Position numbers and translations under genes: made by a program | Shown here: positions 53,245-64,000 of the stretch, in pieces | Layout: each line of letters begins with the position of its first letter | How positions within the stretch are numbered: position 1 is the first letter of the stretch | Notes under the pieces: generated by a model | Seen by the model: only the letters and a program-made list of their open reading frames with translations | Told to the model about the DNA's origin: nothing | Database searches by the model: none | Source of the DNA: Otis tarda | Taxonomy: Eukaryota; Chordata; Aves; Otidiformes; Otididae | DNA length: 64,000 nt | Assembly: GCA_026413225.1 (NCBI GenBank) | Contig: CM048552.1 | Span: 137,653,053-137,717,052, forward strand | Direction of reading: 5' to 3'

Positions 53245-53560
53245 CGCTTCAAGAAGGATGATGATAAATTGGAGGGACTACAGAGAAGAGTACTGATAAC
53301 GACGAAAGGATTGGAGAATGGCTTATTTTTAAAGACAGCAATCTGTTTAACTTATCAATGAGGTAACTCAATCCTCTGGATGAACCAATGTGTGGGAAAA
53401 GAGCTGGCAAAGGACTCTTCAATCTATCACACAAATGAAGAGAGATCTACACCTTGAAGTTACAGACAAAGTAGCAGGTTTTTACGGACAGAGAAAATTA
53501 ACCAGTGAAACAGCTGGTGTGGATATTCTCTAACTGGAATCTTAAATCAAGCATGGCTAC
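53245..53560 (+). mobile_element. ancient CR1/L3-like LINE, ORF2 end
   Basis: The plus strand carries the degenerate end of a CR1/L3 reverse-transcriptase frame. 'AAATTGGAG..ACTACAGAGAAGAG' corresponds to KLE.LQRR, followed by AAAGGATTGGAGAATGGCT (KGLENGL), GTTTAACTTATCAA (NL-S), and further on AAAATTAACCAGTGAAACAG and TTAAATCAAGCATGG (the N-W / FKSS-type block). Frameshifts and stops are frequent. It is in the opposite orientation to the remnant at 20545-20990 and of similar age. Borders are approximate. Confidence 0.55.
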
Positions 53561-54361
53561 TGAGTCTCAAAAGGCACCGAGAAGTCCCATGGCCCACATT
53601 ACGATGTTATACACTTAGAGAAAACTATCGCAATGGTGCTTTCCAGCCTTAAAATCTTCAAACACAAACCTCTGAGAAGTGGTATTTTTGAGAAGCCAAA
53701 GTGTGGTTGGCTATTTACCTATCAGCTTATTTCATACAAATTTCCATTAAAACCATTGTTGATATCCTGACAACAGAGAAGTTTTACTTTGCCTTCCCAA
53801 TTTGCACACACATTATTTCTAGAAGCGTGTGCAAAGTGACTGTCTTTCTATTTTTAACAGGAATAGCTTTGTATAAAACAAACATTTTCCCTGAAGTTTT
53901 GGGATTTTTTCTTAATATTCAAAAAATTTTCTCTAGAACCTTATCTGAGAAAGAGAAGAAGCAAAGAAAAGTGTAATATCCAAACCCTTCGCTCTAGCAG
54001 GAAACCAAACTATTGCAAGGGTAATGAGTCAGACCAGCTTTTCAGTCTTAATTTCCACATGTTTGTAGTTGACCTCATACATTTTACAGCCTCTGTTCAC
54101 AGGGTCCAGGGCTTTATGTGGACATGAATAAAATTGCATGAGAGGGAGAAGAAACTCAGCTAATTTTCTATGATTAAATTTAAAATGCAGTACAAGTAAA
54201 TGTTTAAAAGACAGTATCATGGTATTCAAAATGCAGTAAAAATGAATATTTAAAAATTCAAAACATACTTCCTAATTGCACACTTTGGCCAGCTGTATTT
54301 AAAAACTGGGTATTTAAATTAGGACATTCAGGTACCAAATCTATTTTTAGTCTCTGTCTTC

Positions 54362-54420
54362 TTCCCCTTGAAATCAACAGTGGTTTTGCCACTGCTTCAA
54401 TGCAGTATAATAAGGCCCTT
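54362..54420. repeat. ancient 'TCAATGG'-type sauropsid repeat
   Basis: CCTTGAAATCAACAGTGGTT, then TTTGCCACTGCTTCAATG, then AAGGCCCTT follows the order of a short dispersed element I recall from turtle, crocodile and bird genomes (…TGAAATCAATGG…TTGCCA…TTCAATGG…AGGCCC). It is highly diverged, and the family name is not certain. Confidence 0.4.
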
Positions 54421-54684
54421 CACTTTCAATACCTTATAACTAGAGGAAAAACAGTGGATACAATAGGGGTGAATGCACCTCTAATAAGTAATCTTTTTTT
54501 TGGTACTATTGCAGTTCCTAAATAACACAGAAAGTCATTTGAAGACTGAGCAGCGATGGAGAAACAGGATCAATAAATCAGTACAAATCTCCATTACAAC
54601 CAAAACGATTCCTTAATTCGTTACTGTCCTTACTCTCACATCAAGCATTCCTACTTCATCTGTCAGTGCTGCTAAGTGAGAACA

Positions 54685-54718
54685 TCCTCCTTCCCTCCTT
54701 CCCTCCCTCCCTCCCTTT
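54685..54718. repeat. CCTT/CCCT pyrimidine tract
   Basis: A 34-base near-pure pyrimidine stretch of CCTT and CCCT units, an imperfect tetranucleotide microsatellite. Confidence 0.85.
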
Positions 54719-55395
54719 TCTTCCCTCGAAGTCACAGCATAAACCTCGTTGCATTAGCCTCCCAAGTAGCCCGTGTTTGCTGCAGCCCCACACCACACAG
54801 ATGCTACGGTTTCTCCTTTTCACTGAATCCTACAGCGCTGATTTTTTCTCAACTAATTTCAGCATTTAATGTTGGTATTAGAAACAGAAGTTAGGAAAGA
54901 CAATAGGAATGAGGTAGTTCCTATATGCCTCTTAGCCATCTCCCTTGAATATCTTCCTAACGGGGCTAAGTTTAACTAGGCCTTTCGAGACTTATAAAAT
55001 CAGACTTGACAGCTTGGGCTTCAAACTATAGCTTCCTTTGCATTGTGTCATGGTAAATTTGTGACAGGCAATATTTTCACAAGCTGCAGTTGCTTATGAT
55101 TCCTCTGTGTAATCATCTCTGCTCTGCTTGTAGGCTGCTGGCTTTTTTTTTCTTTTTTTTTCCTGGTGAAGAGGGAAAATATTAAGAGGACATAACAGCT
55201 TACATTGTTCTGTATTTTCTGTACCATGTTCTTTTATTTTCAAGACTTTAAACATTTCATTTAAATTCAATTAAAAATTTGTAATGAAGGATAAAATTCT
55301 GTGGGTCAATTTGAACTATTTTGAATCATTTACATAAAATTCCTCATAATAAAATTATTTCTTTACTTACCCTTAGTATAGAATCAGACCCAAGT

Positions 55396-55420
55396 TTTAT
55401 TTATTGATTTATTTATTTAT
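55396..55420. repeat. TTTA tetranucleotide repeat
   Basis: An imperfect run of TTTA units broken once by a G. A small microsatellite. Confidence 0.8.
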
Positions 55421-57506
55421 GATGCTAACCATCTAATGCTAACCAGCTTATCTAAGTTACATCTCTGTCAACCATGAAAGACTGGAGAAAACATAACTGA
55501 GATATGCGAGGTAAGCCCAGAATTTTCATAAATATACCAAAAGTGGAACTGAAAGCACTCTTGGGTATATCACGATCAAACTTACTATGTTTCTTCTTTT
55601 TTTTTTTTAAAAGAAAAACTTTGACTTGAAAATTACCATTGTATATATTATCAAAAATTAAATGCTTTTGAAAGGTTAGATAGAAAATCAACATTTTTAT
55701 ACAAGTTCTAGCATAACACTAATTGCAGTGTTTTCCATTCTGATACGTTAACAAATTTAGATCGAGCCCTCTGTGATATGAATAGAGGCAGAGTCTTTAC
55801 ATACTTATCGTGGCATATTTGTGTGTCTATTCACTTGCTTCCCTATTAGAACTTGAAGAGGGCCGATACTGAAATTACCCTGAGGCAAAAATACTTAAAC
55901 CAATATGCAATATACAAAGGATTTTTGCAGCACAGGGATACTATCAGGTTAAAAAGGTATCAGCTAAAATGGTGTCTAATTTCAGCACTAAGTGTTCACA
56001 GAATCAGCTTCAAAATTAGGGTGAGATTGTGTTATCATTCAAGCTGATTCCTCTATAACTTTCCAGATAGACAAAAGACTCAGTTTTTTAAAAAGTCTTA
56101 CAAACTCTCAGTTCTACAAATCCCAGCCTCTCCAGATGAACTTGGATTTAATTGGGAGTAAGAGCAGCTGCAAGATTTTCAGATATCACCCAGTTTCCGT
56201 AACAGACTACTTTGCACTCATCAATGTTTATATTTACTGTTGTAAGAGTAATGAGTAGCCCAGTTAGAAAGATTTATTTTCAAAGCGAGAGCCATGTGAG
56301 CATTTGCAACTGGAGTGTAGTCACTAAATAGAATATAATTACTTTTTATCTCTCTCCTTCACCCAGTGCCAGGAGAAGCTAACCAGCTTGCCTTCTGTGA
56401 GGGTGAGCTCCCGTGGAAGCTTCCTGACTGCTTGCAAAGGCACAGACTGCCCAAATCTTTCTGGTAGGGTAGATGAGGACAGGGATATATTGCTTGTTAT
56501 CTTCTTTTACTAAGTCTACAACTTGCTGTAAAACAGCAAAGCAATCACCAGACTGATCAACCACAACAAAGTCATGAAATTACTTATTTTTCACTATTTT
56601 TTGAGGGCTCACCACCATAAACTAATATTTATGTAGATGTATTTGTACACATCAATAAACACAGTCACAATATACAAGCTTCATTTCATACCTTGGACTC
56701 GAACATTAGCCTTTACCCTCACAGAGTCCAGCTGAAATCAACGGTAACAATGTGCCAGCAGTCCTTTACTGCATCCCAACAGTTCAAAGAGAAAGGCTTT
56801 GTTGTTCCAGCTGCATTGCCAGATTTCTATTGTTCAGAGATATACTAAGGCCCTTCTTAACATCCATCCAATTATCACCACGTACTCTTTACTTCTCAGT
56901 AGTAACCAGAGCTTGAAGCTTGAGATTAATCTGTGTTCAGCTCCCGATCTGCCCAAAACCAGGAAAAGAGCAACAATAATTTACTTTACAATAATTTTGA
57001 GGGTAGCAAGTAAAGTTTATCTTGAGGTTTCTTTTTTTCTCAGAAGATGCTGTAGTGACAGAATTGTAGAGAAGCAATTTCCCCTTTTTATTTCTAAAAC
57101 CTAAGAAAAAAACCTTCACATTGTCATCAGCTTACTGGTTTCAAAAACCCCTACAGTCATCAGCTTACTTTATTTAAAAAAAAACCAACAAAACAACCTT
57201 GAAATATAGCTACACACTCCAATCTGTATTTTAGCATTGCTGATCATACAATTTTGTTGCTGAACTCGGTGAAGACCATGGCGGGGGTGGTGTGCATGTG
57301 TGTGTAGAGATGTATGTACAAATTTGCCTCAGAGCAAGATGTGTTTCCAGATGATCGAACAGCAGGAGAAACCTTCCAGCTTGGTAGATGTGCTGGAGTC
57401 AGTAAGACAGGACGGGTTTCCTGAACGTTTGCATAGCTTTTGTGGAAAGCTGTGCCACCACGCTACACCCATGCCCCACTCTGTTTGTCAGTGTAAGGTC
57501 CTGTGT

Positions 57507-57511
57507 GCAGG
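57507..57511. repeat. target-site duplication, left copy
   Basis: GCAGG directly before the LTR start, identical to 58604-58608 at the other end. A five-base duplication is the size known for ERVL-class integrases. Confidence 0.85.
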
Positions 57512-58603
57512 TGTGTGTTGGTTTTGGGCCGGGGGGGGCCGGGGGAGGCGCGTGGGGAAGCTACGGTGGCAGCTTCTGCAACAATCTGCTAGAAGTCGTT
57601 TTCCCTTTGGTGGACTCAGCCAGGCCTAAGGTGGACCTGCTGCTGGCCGGGACTGAGTCAATGGGTGACAGTGACAATGTCTCTGTGATAACGTATGTAA
57701 GAAGGGGAAAATAAAAAAAAAGAGAAGTGAAGAAGCAGCAGCAGGGGCAGAGAGGGGGAGGTGTGGGCCTTGTGGGCCTTGCAGGCCTCACCCTCTGGCC
57801 TCCCACCTGGCAGCAGACTGGGCCCAACTCGACCCAGCCTGGCTGCAAGAAGTGAGAGATGTGAAGAGAACCTGAGAGGCATCTGCCAGCCTGTTGTGAA
57901 GAATTTCTTGTGAGAGCAACAGCTGCAGATGCCAAGGTCAGTGAAGAAGGAGGGGGAGGAGTAATGCGGCTCCTGGCCAAGATTCCCCTGCAGCCCGTGG
58001 TGAAGACCATGGTGGAGCAGGTTGTCCCCCTGCAGCCCATGAAGGTCCACAGAGGAGCAGAGATCCACCTGCAGCCCGTGGAGGACCCCATGTCTGGGCA
58101 GGCGGATGCCTGAAGGAGGCTGTGGCCCTGTGGAGGGCCCGCTGGGGCAGCCATTCTGGAGGGACTGCACCCCATGGAAAAATGACCCACGCCAGAGCAG
58201 TTCATGAAGGACTGCAGCCTGTGGGAGGGACCCCACACTGGAGCAGGAAAAGAATGTGAGGAGTTCTTCCCTCGAGGAGGAAGGAGCGGTGTAAAGCGAC
58301 AAGTGATGAACTGACCCATTCCCTCTTCCCCCTGTGCCGCTCGGGGAGGGGGAAGGTGGTAGAGATAATGCTAAACCCGGGAAGAGAGAGGGGTGGGGAG
58401 AAGTTATCTTGTTCTCTCTCATTATACTGCTTTGGTTTTAATGAGTCTATTTTGACTGTAATGGTAACTTCAATGATCTCTCCCTGTCCTTATCTCAAAC
58501 CTTGAGCTTTTTGTTATATTATCTCTCCCCCATTCCGTCAGAGGGTGAGGGGAGTGTGAGAGAGACTGCGTAGTCTGATCCCGAGCGGGGCTAAACTATG
58601 ACA
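57512..58603 (+). mobile_element. complete ERVL-type solo LTR
   Basis: It begins TGTGTGTTGGTTTTGGG and ends GGGCTAAACTATGACA, the TG...CA ends of an LTR, and is flanked by perfect GCAGG duplications. The order of segments matches a large LTR family I recall from neoavian genomes: a G-rich start, a GTGATAACGTATGTAAGAAG promoter-like block near 57685-57704 (TATGTAAG in place of a TATA box), a central array of CTGCAGCCCGTGG units, GAGGAGGAAGGAGCGG, a CTTATCTCAAACC block, and the terminal AAACTATGACA. No internal gag-pol sequence remains, so it is a solo LTR of about 1.09 kb. Two antisense frames of about 250 codons (57561-58422) result from low stop density and are not genes. Confidence 0.92.
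57988..58077 (+). repeat. CTGCAGCCC direct repeats inside the LTR
   Basis: CTGCAGCCC recurs at 57988, 58030 and 58069 (spacings 42 and 39, both multiples of three), and diverged relatives (CTGCACCCC, CTGCAGCCTGTGG) occur further on to about 58225. The array is part of the LTR family's normal structure and varies in copy number between copies of the family, as I recall. Confidence 0.75.
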
Positions 58604-58608
58604 GCAGG
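58604..58608. repeat. target-site duplication, right copy
   Basis: GCAGG directly after the CA end of the LTR, matching 57507-57511 exactly. Confidence 0.85.
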
Positions 58609-60324
58609 TATTCCTGAACAGCAATTGCAGACTGGAGCTCATGCAGCAGTTAAATACCATCCTACTCATCCCTCAAAGGTATGCTGAAGCGAAGATAAAC
58701 GAGGATCTTGCCTGTACTAGAATGGTTACAGGTTTAGTTTTAAGTGACTTCCTTCCTAGAGGTCATTGCAGCAGTATGCTTTCCCTTCAACAAGAGAGGA
58801 AAATAAACTGTATTTGGGCAAGGAACAAGAATTTATGGTGGTTTGAAAAATTTACTAAAATATCACAGTCCTATGACCGTAATTAAAGCAATGGTTTTTT
58901 TCTAATGTGGATCAATCTGAAGTGACTGCTCAGGGGCAGCAAAGAGAACAGGTACCCAAATGATGTCCCAGACTTTCTTCTCCAGCAACTGGAAAATACC
59001 CCCTCCTTTTTCCTCTGCGTCAGGAATGTTTCAACATGCGGGGAGGATGTCTAGAATAAGTGCAATGCAGCAGAGCTCCATTAAAGCCAATGGAGTTCTT
59101 TCCATTTACAGCAGCCAAGGGCCTCATCCCTAGTTTCTTTCTGCAGAAGAACGTGCAAAACAGATTTCAGATGTTTATCATGAAGTGGTAAACAGGTTGC
59201 AGGCTTGATGTACTGCCTAGAGATGGTCCATCCCAGAGCACAAAAGAATGACCAAGAGAGAAAAGGGCATCTTGCATGTGATACCTAATTTGGTTCTTTC
59301 TCCCCTGAACTGAATTTTACACTTTTTTTTTTTTCCAGTGAATGTAAGCGTCTCACTAGCAGGATTGTACTATTTCTAAAATGGGTTGCTAATACTTGAG
59401 AAATGCTGTTAACAAAAAATGGAGTAATGTAAAATGCTTGTAACTATCTCTGAAATTAGTACCCCTTTAAAGAGTGTATTTACATGACCCATCAACAGAT
59501 CAGTTAAGTACTTTCAGTACATTTGACTTGTATTTGGCAGAACAATTTCCCTGCCGAAGTACACAAATGAGTGGGAGAGACTGCAGTTAACAAAGTAAAC
59601 TAGAAATAAATGTTTGGGGATTTTTTTTTTTTTTAAATACTTTGTGTAGGATTTGGAAAGAATCCTCGATTCCAAGTTCAAAAAGACCTCATTTACCTTA
59701 CACTAGCTACCTTTCTGTTTTAAACCACAAGCCTCTACAGCTGTGAAAGAGCATGAGATTGAAAAGGAAGGCAATATAAAGACCAGTGGGTTCCAAATTC
59801 TCTGTATAGACATCCCCCCAGTTTCTGAAAGTTTTAGGGTGGAGTTCTGGCTTTATTAAAATCCATGGTAAAATTACCATAGGCATAACAGTACACTTTT
59901 CATCTTAAAGGGTTGTTGTTTTTTTTTAATTAATGAAAGTTGGCACATTTGGGAATGTGTGAGATTTCATTCCACAAAAAAAAAGCAATAAACAAAGAAA
60001 ACAGATTAATAAATGAACTTACCAAAGTAAGACTAGAGCATATATCATAAGAAATGAGCACTGTTTTTTTTTCTCTAAAAGTCACAGAGTCACAATTAAA
60101 GTAAAATGTGACACGTGGGCAAACTTTGTCAATGAGGTATTTAAAAGTATTTTAATTTGTATTTACATTTTTGTTTACATTTATGTTTTAGGATTTATTT
60201 TTTTCCCTTCTCTAGTTAGGAACCTGTAAGCTCAGTAGGGCCAAACCCTATGATTTCCTTTGTAAGAAGGACACACTGTTGCTGAATAATTTATATTGTA
60301 TTCATAAGGTAATTCGTAAGGGCT
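58609..60324. other. non-coding DNA, probably intergenic
   Basis: No gene recognised. It contains one ancient dispersed repeat (59068-59135) and poly-T/poly-A runs near 59325 and 59620. Open frames do not exceed about 81 codons. Confidence 0.45.
59068..59135. repeat. ancient sauropsid repeat with CTCCATT/AATGGAG dyad
   Basis: AGCTCCATTAAAGCCAATGG, then AGTTCTTTCCATTTACAGCAG and CCAAGGGCCTCAT resembles the dispersed motif '…CATTAAAGTCAATGGAGTTA…TTTACACCAGCTGAGG…' common in reptile and bird genomes. It contains a small inverted repeat, CTCCATT...AATGGAG. Family assignment is from memory. Confidence 0.45.
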
Positions 60325-60480
60325 GGTGCTTCTCACTCCCCCAAATCTCAATGCTTTCCATATTAATAATGCATTCATCCTCCTGCTTCCCTGTGAAATA
60401 AGGTGAGGGTGTTATCTTACAGAGAAAGGGGCAAATGCATAAAGCAATAGGGTTTTTGACTAGTTATGACAACACGGTCT
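60325..60480 (+). mobile_element. ancient MIR/L2-like core fragment
   Basis: The order AATCTCAATGCTTTCCATAT, TAATGCATTCATCCTCC, CCCTGTGAAATAAGGTGAGG, then TTATCTTACAGAGAAAGGGG resembles the MIR/L2-type core ('CAAAGC.CTTT..A..ATTAATTCATT.ATCCTC..CACCCTGTGAGGTAGGT...TATC...TTTACAGA...GGGG'). It is strongly diverged. Borders and exact family are uncertain. Confidence 0.45.
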
Positions 60481-60689
60481 TGGGCAGGACAGTTTGATGG
60501 CAAATCATTAAGTTTAAAGCAGGGTACATGTGGTATGAATCTGTAGGCAGTTCCTGTGGATGCAGACAGCGTGAGCGACCAGTTGGGAACAAGTCAGAGA
60601 GGCAGAGACTCAGCTCACCCATGTGGATGAGATCTTTTACCCCTCAGCAAAGATAATTTGGATTTTAGTGGCACTTCCTGTCTACCTGC

Positions 60690-61140
60690 CTGTGGAACAG
60701 ACAAAGAAACTGAGCTGTTGTGGGATGAAGTGGGCAGGATGGGGGTGATGGTCGACAAGCCGGTGGGCAGGGCTGGCATTCAGGGGGACCTGGGCAGGCT
60801 GGAGAAATGGGCCAACAGGAGCAATGTGAAATTCAACAGAGGCAAAAACCAAGCCCTGCCCCAAGACTGGAGTAAGCCCCTGCAGCAGAAACCAGAGGGG
60901 CAGGAGAAAGTGGAGGGCGAACAGGAGCAGGTCTGGCAGGGGTGCCCAGGGGGCTTGCAGAGAGGACAGAGGTACGGCGTTAGTTTGGTTTGGGGAAGGG
61001 TAGACCCTGTGACTCCCTGCAAATACTCGGTGGGAGAGGAGGGAAAAAAATGTCCTAACTTTGAATTTGGCCCTGTGCTGGGCAGGAGGTGGGAAGATGA
61101 CCCCCTGTCCATCCAAATCTGTGTGAGTCTGTGATTCCAA
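60690..61140 (+). mobile_element. degenerate CR1 LINE, 3' part, internally deleted
   Basis: Plus-strand translation contains a stretch like GDLGRLEKWANRSNVKFNRG with K-N-LP-W following, matching the CR1 ORF2 block 'DL.RLEKWADRNLMKFNKGKC..L..G.N'. Near 61088-61137 GGTGGGAAGATGACCCCCTG and TCTGTGATTCC resemble the CR1 3' end. The expected several hundred bases between them are largely absent or unrecognisable, so the copy has an internal deletion. The 158-codon open frame (60658-61134) is a relic, not a gene. Confidence 0.75.
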
Positions 61141-64000
61141 GTTCACAGGCTGACTCTGCTGGAGCACAGGGACTGGGGCAAGAGCAGCACCTCTGTTACA
61201 ACAGGATATCCTCAGGAGCCTAATTTCTGAGACTCTTATGTGATGGCAAATTGTTTGTTTTACTTTGCTCTTAAGAGTCTGCTGAAAAGCAAAACCATCC
61301 TACACATGCCATAGGGGAAGGCAGGAGTTCAATGCTTCCAACAACAATAAAAAAGGAGAATGTTTGTTTAGAAACCTGAGCAGGATTTTAATGGCCTAAT
61401 ATTAATCAGCCAGGTTTGAAAATGATGGTCAAATTATAAATACAGCTGAGAGGCACGGGGTACAAAAATACAGTTGTATTTGCATTATAAATTTTATATA
61501 AATGGGGGAAAAAAACCCTGAATTTTTCAGGCTTGAATTCCAGCTGCTCTGTTAATGTGAAACCTGTTCTTTCCCTTGTTATTTTTCATTCCTGTGCCTG
61601 TGAAACTTCGGCTAAGACTGGCCACCTCTCTCTCACGCTGCTGGTTCCTCCCTCTCCAGCCTTTACAGCCCTGGAACTGCTAATTTGCTTTGCCTAAGAG
61701 AGATCAAGAACAGGTTCAATGTTTCTCACTGCAATCTGCCCCCTTCCATGCCAAAACCTCATGTGGGATCATTAACAGGTGGGTTCCCGTGGAGGTATTT
61801 GGCTCTAGCATGGCCACAGCTGCCTGGACGAATATATTATTTGGTTAAACTTTTTAAGCGTCCCTTTTCCAGCCTGCGCTCGCCTGTGTGCAAACTGCAA
61901 CCGCTCAGATCCCCGGGTCGTCTGGAGACAGCTACCATGACCGGCAGCTAGACCCAGGTTTTGCCCTCCAGTTGCTGTTCTGTGCAACCTTTTACACTAC
62001 CCGCATTCGTAGCCTGCTCGTTACTTGGCCAGCCTCTGACAAAACAAGCATGCAAAATACTTTTTTTTTTTCCTCTGGAACTTTTTTCACTGAGTTTTAG
62101 ATGCTATTTGTTAAAGAAAATTTATCAGGCATGGTATGAGCTATCCTGCCTACTTACCCCTTTCCTATCCACCCTCCAGCTTGTGTTTTCCTTCTTGTCT
62201 CTCTCTGCCACTAATACACTGTTTTCTGCTCCTGTGTTCTTCCTAAGCTGCCTTGACATTTGCGTATTTATTCCCTAAATTGTACCAGCATGTCTCCATT
62301 AAAAACAAAGCACCATGTCATATTGTTCCTGGAATCACTTAGAGTTTATTGGCATTGTGTTGTAGCTGTAAGAGTCAGCAGCACTGCCATAGGTGCCCCG
62401 GATACCAGGATCCTGCTGGGTGCCGGGTGACTCCGGAGGAAACCCTTGGGGTGACCTGGTGTTGGGCTTACAGGGGTTCAACTGTGGCCAGCAGCTGGTA
62501 CTGGGCTTCTCACTTCTGGGTGAAACCTTTGACTGCTGAGAGCAGCAGATGTTATTGCTTTGATTTCAGTAAGAGCCAATCTTCATCTGCATAGGCTTTG
62601 GTGAAAATTTAATCCAGATCATAGAAAATTTTTCTTACTCCTGGGAGATTTTTACTCCAACAGGTTGTGAAATGAATGGCCTGGATTGTAAATTTATTTG
62701 TCAGCCCTGAGTAAGAATATTCTGACTTGAAATTCCTGACTTGAGCAACAGGGAAATGTTCTATACAGTGAGTCATAATAAAAACCTATACAGTGGGTCA
62801 TCATAAAATGTAGCATCTTTACCCTGCGTTTTGCATCCATTCGGCCACTCTTAAGGGTACAGTTATAGATTGCTCCTTGCTCTTCTTATCACTATTGTCA
62901 CCCTTTCCAACCTTAACTTGCTCACGGTGAGGACATCAGATCCAGTTTTCCTACTCACTCAAACATACAGATTCAAGATGTGGGCTGGTCTTGCAGAAGG
63001 ATACTGCATTTTTTACTTTCTCTGAAACTGAATAAGCCATTGTGACAATCCAAGCTATTGTGCTGAATTTGGGGGGAAAAAAAAAAAAAAGGTTGTAAAA
63101 TGGGAGACTGTGTATGGGTGGCAAAACCAGGCGCTAGGTAAATGTGCAGAGCAAGAATGCGCTTATTAAATGGGCAACAGAGAATTAGAGGAAACTATTT
63201 CAGTTTACGTTCAAGTATATTATGCGACTGTTTATAGGGCCCAAAAGAACTTCCTGAGCATTAACACAAGCAGTATGAGGCGCAGAGGTGGTAGAATCTA
63301 TATGAAGGTGAATAGACATGTAAAACCAGAATAACTTGTTAGCATTTACATCGTTGCTGCCTTCAGGCTCTGGCAAGTATTTCACCCACCATTTAGAAAT
63401 TCATTCAGGGTTTTTTTTTTTTTTTCTGTGGAGTGGACTAAAAGACAGCATTTTTTTAAGGTCAGGGAATAATGTCTATGATAAATCAAGCTAATCTTAC
63501 GGTATTCTTTCAGAATAATGAAGGACACATGTGAGAACCCTATAGAAAAAGGTAATGTTACTAATAAAGGATTATGAAAGGAGGAGGGGAAGGTTGGGTT
63601 TACGGTCTTTTTCCTTCTCTGTGATTATCAGATGATCAGATGATGTATATATCTCTGGATCTATACATTTGTGTCGTGGTAGAAATTAATCTCTTATCAC
63701 CCTTTCCTAGGAGACTCCTTGGAGTCTCCAGATTTCTGGATAAAGAAGAGGAGCAGAAAATTATGACAGCAGAAAAATCTATGCAAATAAATCCTGAGTA
63801 ATGAGAGGCAAGGTGAATTTTATTCACACTGTTTGCTTTTGACTTTTAACTCAAGTACTGAAAAACACTCAGGAGAAAATTTATCTCTCTGTCTTTCTTC
63901 GGGGCAGAAAAAGTTCAAAGCAAACATGTGAAGTCTCCAATGACTCCTCAAGCAAAGTTATGAGAGAATTAGCCTTCCTGGTAGCTTAAAGGTGAAAAAA
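61141..64000. other. non-coding DNA to window end
   Basis: No gene or transposon recognised. Some intervals (about 61600-61980 and 62370-62530) are richer in GC and have frames of 60-105 codons with no known motif. A 15-base A run lies near 63077-63091 and a T run near 63411-63425. Confidence 0.45.

Larger units (their letters stand above)
53561..57506. other. non-coding DNA, probably intergenic
   Basis: No gene recognised. Includes a short ancient sauropsid repeat (54362-54420), a CCTT/CCCT tract (54685-54718), a TTTA tract (55396-55420) and several poly-T runs. The 109-codon frame at 57300-57629 runs into the LTR and is not supported. Confidence 0.45.

Noticed and set aside
57561-58422. 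252- and 254-codon minus-strand frames
   Set aside because: They lie entirely antisense to, or across the end of, a recognised solo LTR and show no retroviral or other domain.
1-64000. tRNA, rRNA, CRISPR array, bacterial operon or phage signals
   Set aside because: None seen. Composition, LINE and LTR content identify vertebrate nuclear DNA, and no cloverleaf or spacer-repeat structure was noticed.

Overview
The window is a single piece of an avian nuclear genome, almost certainly not bacterial or plasmid. The evidence is: several copies of the CR1 LINE (chicken repeat 1), one with the bird-type 3' end of repeated TCATAGAA units and a broken reverse-transcriptase tail reading frame; two solo LTRs of families I recall as common in neoavian birds; a 3 kb CpG island of very high GC set in about 40% GC sequence; no tandem gene arrays; and no long reading frame that looks like a protein outside transposons. 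The two LTR families suggest a non-galliform bird, but this is recalled knowledge, not a search.

Layout. 1-45 kb: AT-rich, non-coding DNA with three minus-strand CR1 pieces (about 0.5, 2.5 and 7.4-8.1 kb), an older CR1/L3-like remnant (20.5-21.0 kb), a minus-strand solo LTR (21.24-21.82 kb), two GC/CpG-enriched patches (28.4-29.0 and 36.3-36.9 kb), an L2-like 3' tail (43.4 kb), and homopolymers. 45.2-48.5 kb: a large CpG island. On the minus strand it contains a strong splice donor (exon end at 46457) closing an exon in which all three frames stop before the donor. I read it as the non-coding first exon of a minus-strand gene whose long first intron would fill the left of the window. I could not name the gene. 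48.5-64 kb: probably upstream or intergenic DNA, with a GC-rich patch (49.1-49.8 kb), an ancient CR1/L3 piece (53.2-53.6 kb), a complete plus-strand ERVL-type solo LTR with a perfect 5-bp target duplication (57.51-58.60 kb), ancient MIR-like and 'TCAATGG'-type sauropsid repeats, and a degenerate plus-strand CR1 (60.7-61.1 kb).

No intact protein-coding gene, rRNA, tRNA, CRISPR array or mobile element with coding capacity could be supported. The most useful observations are the promoter/first-exon prediction, the foldback plus tandem 13-mer at the 5' junction of the CR1 at 8.03 kb, the two LTR families that share a 3' portion but differ upstream, the exon-like open segment at 27.8 kb, and the isolated CpG-rich patch at 36.3-36.9 kb. 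I see no sign of a new multi-gene system here.
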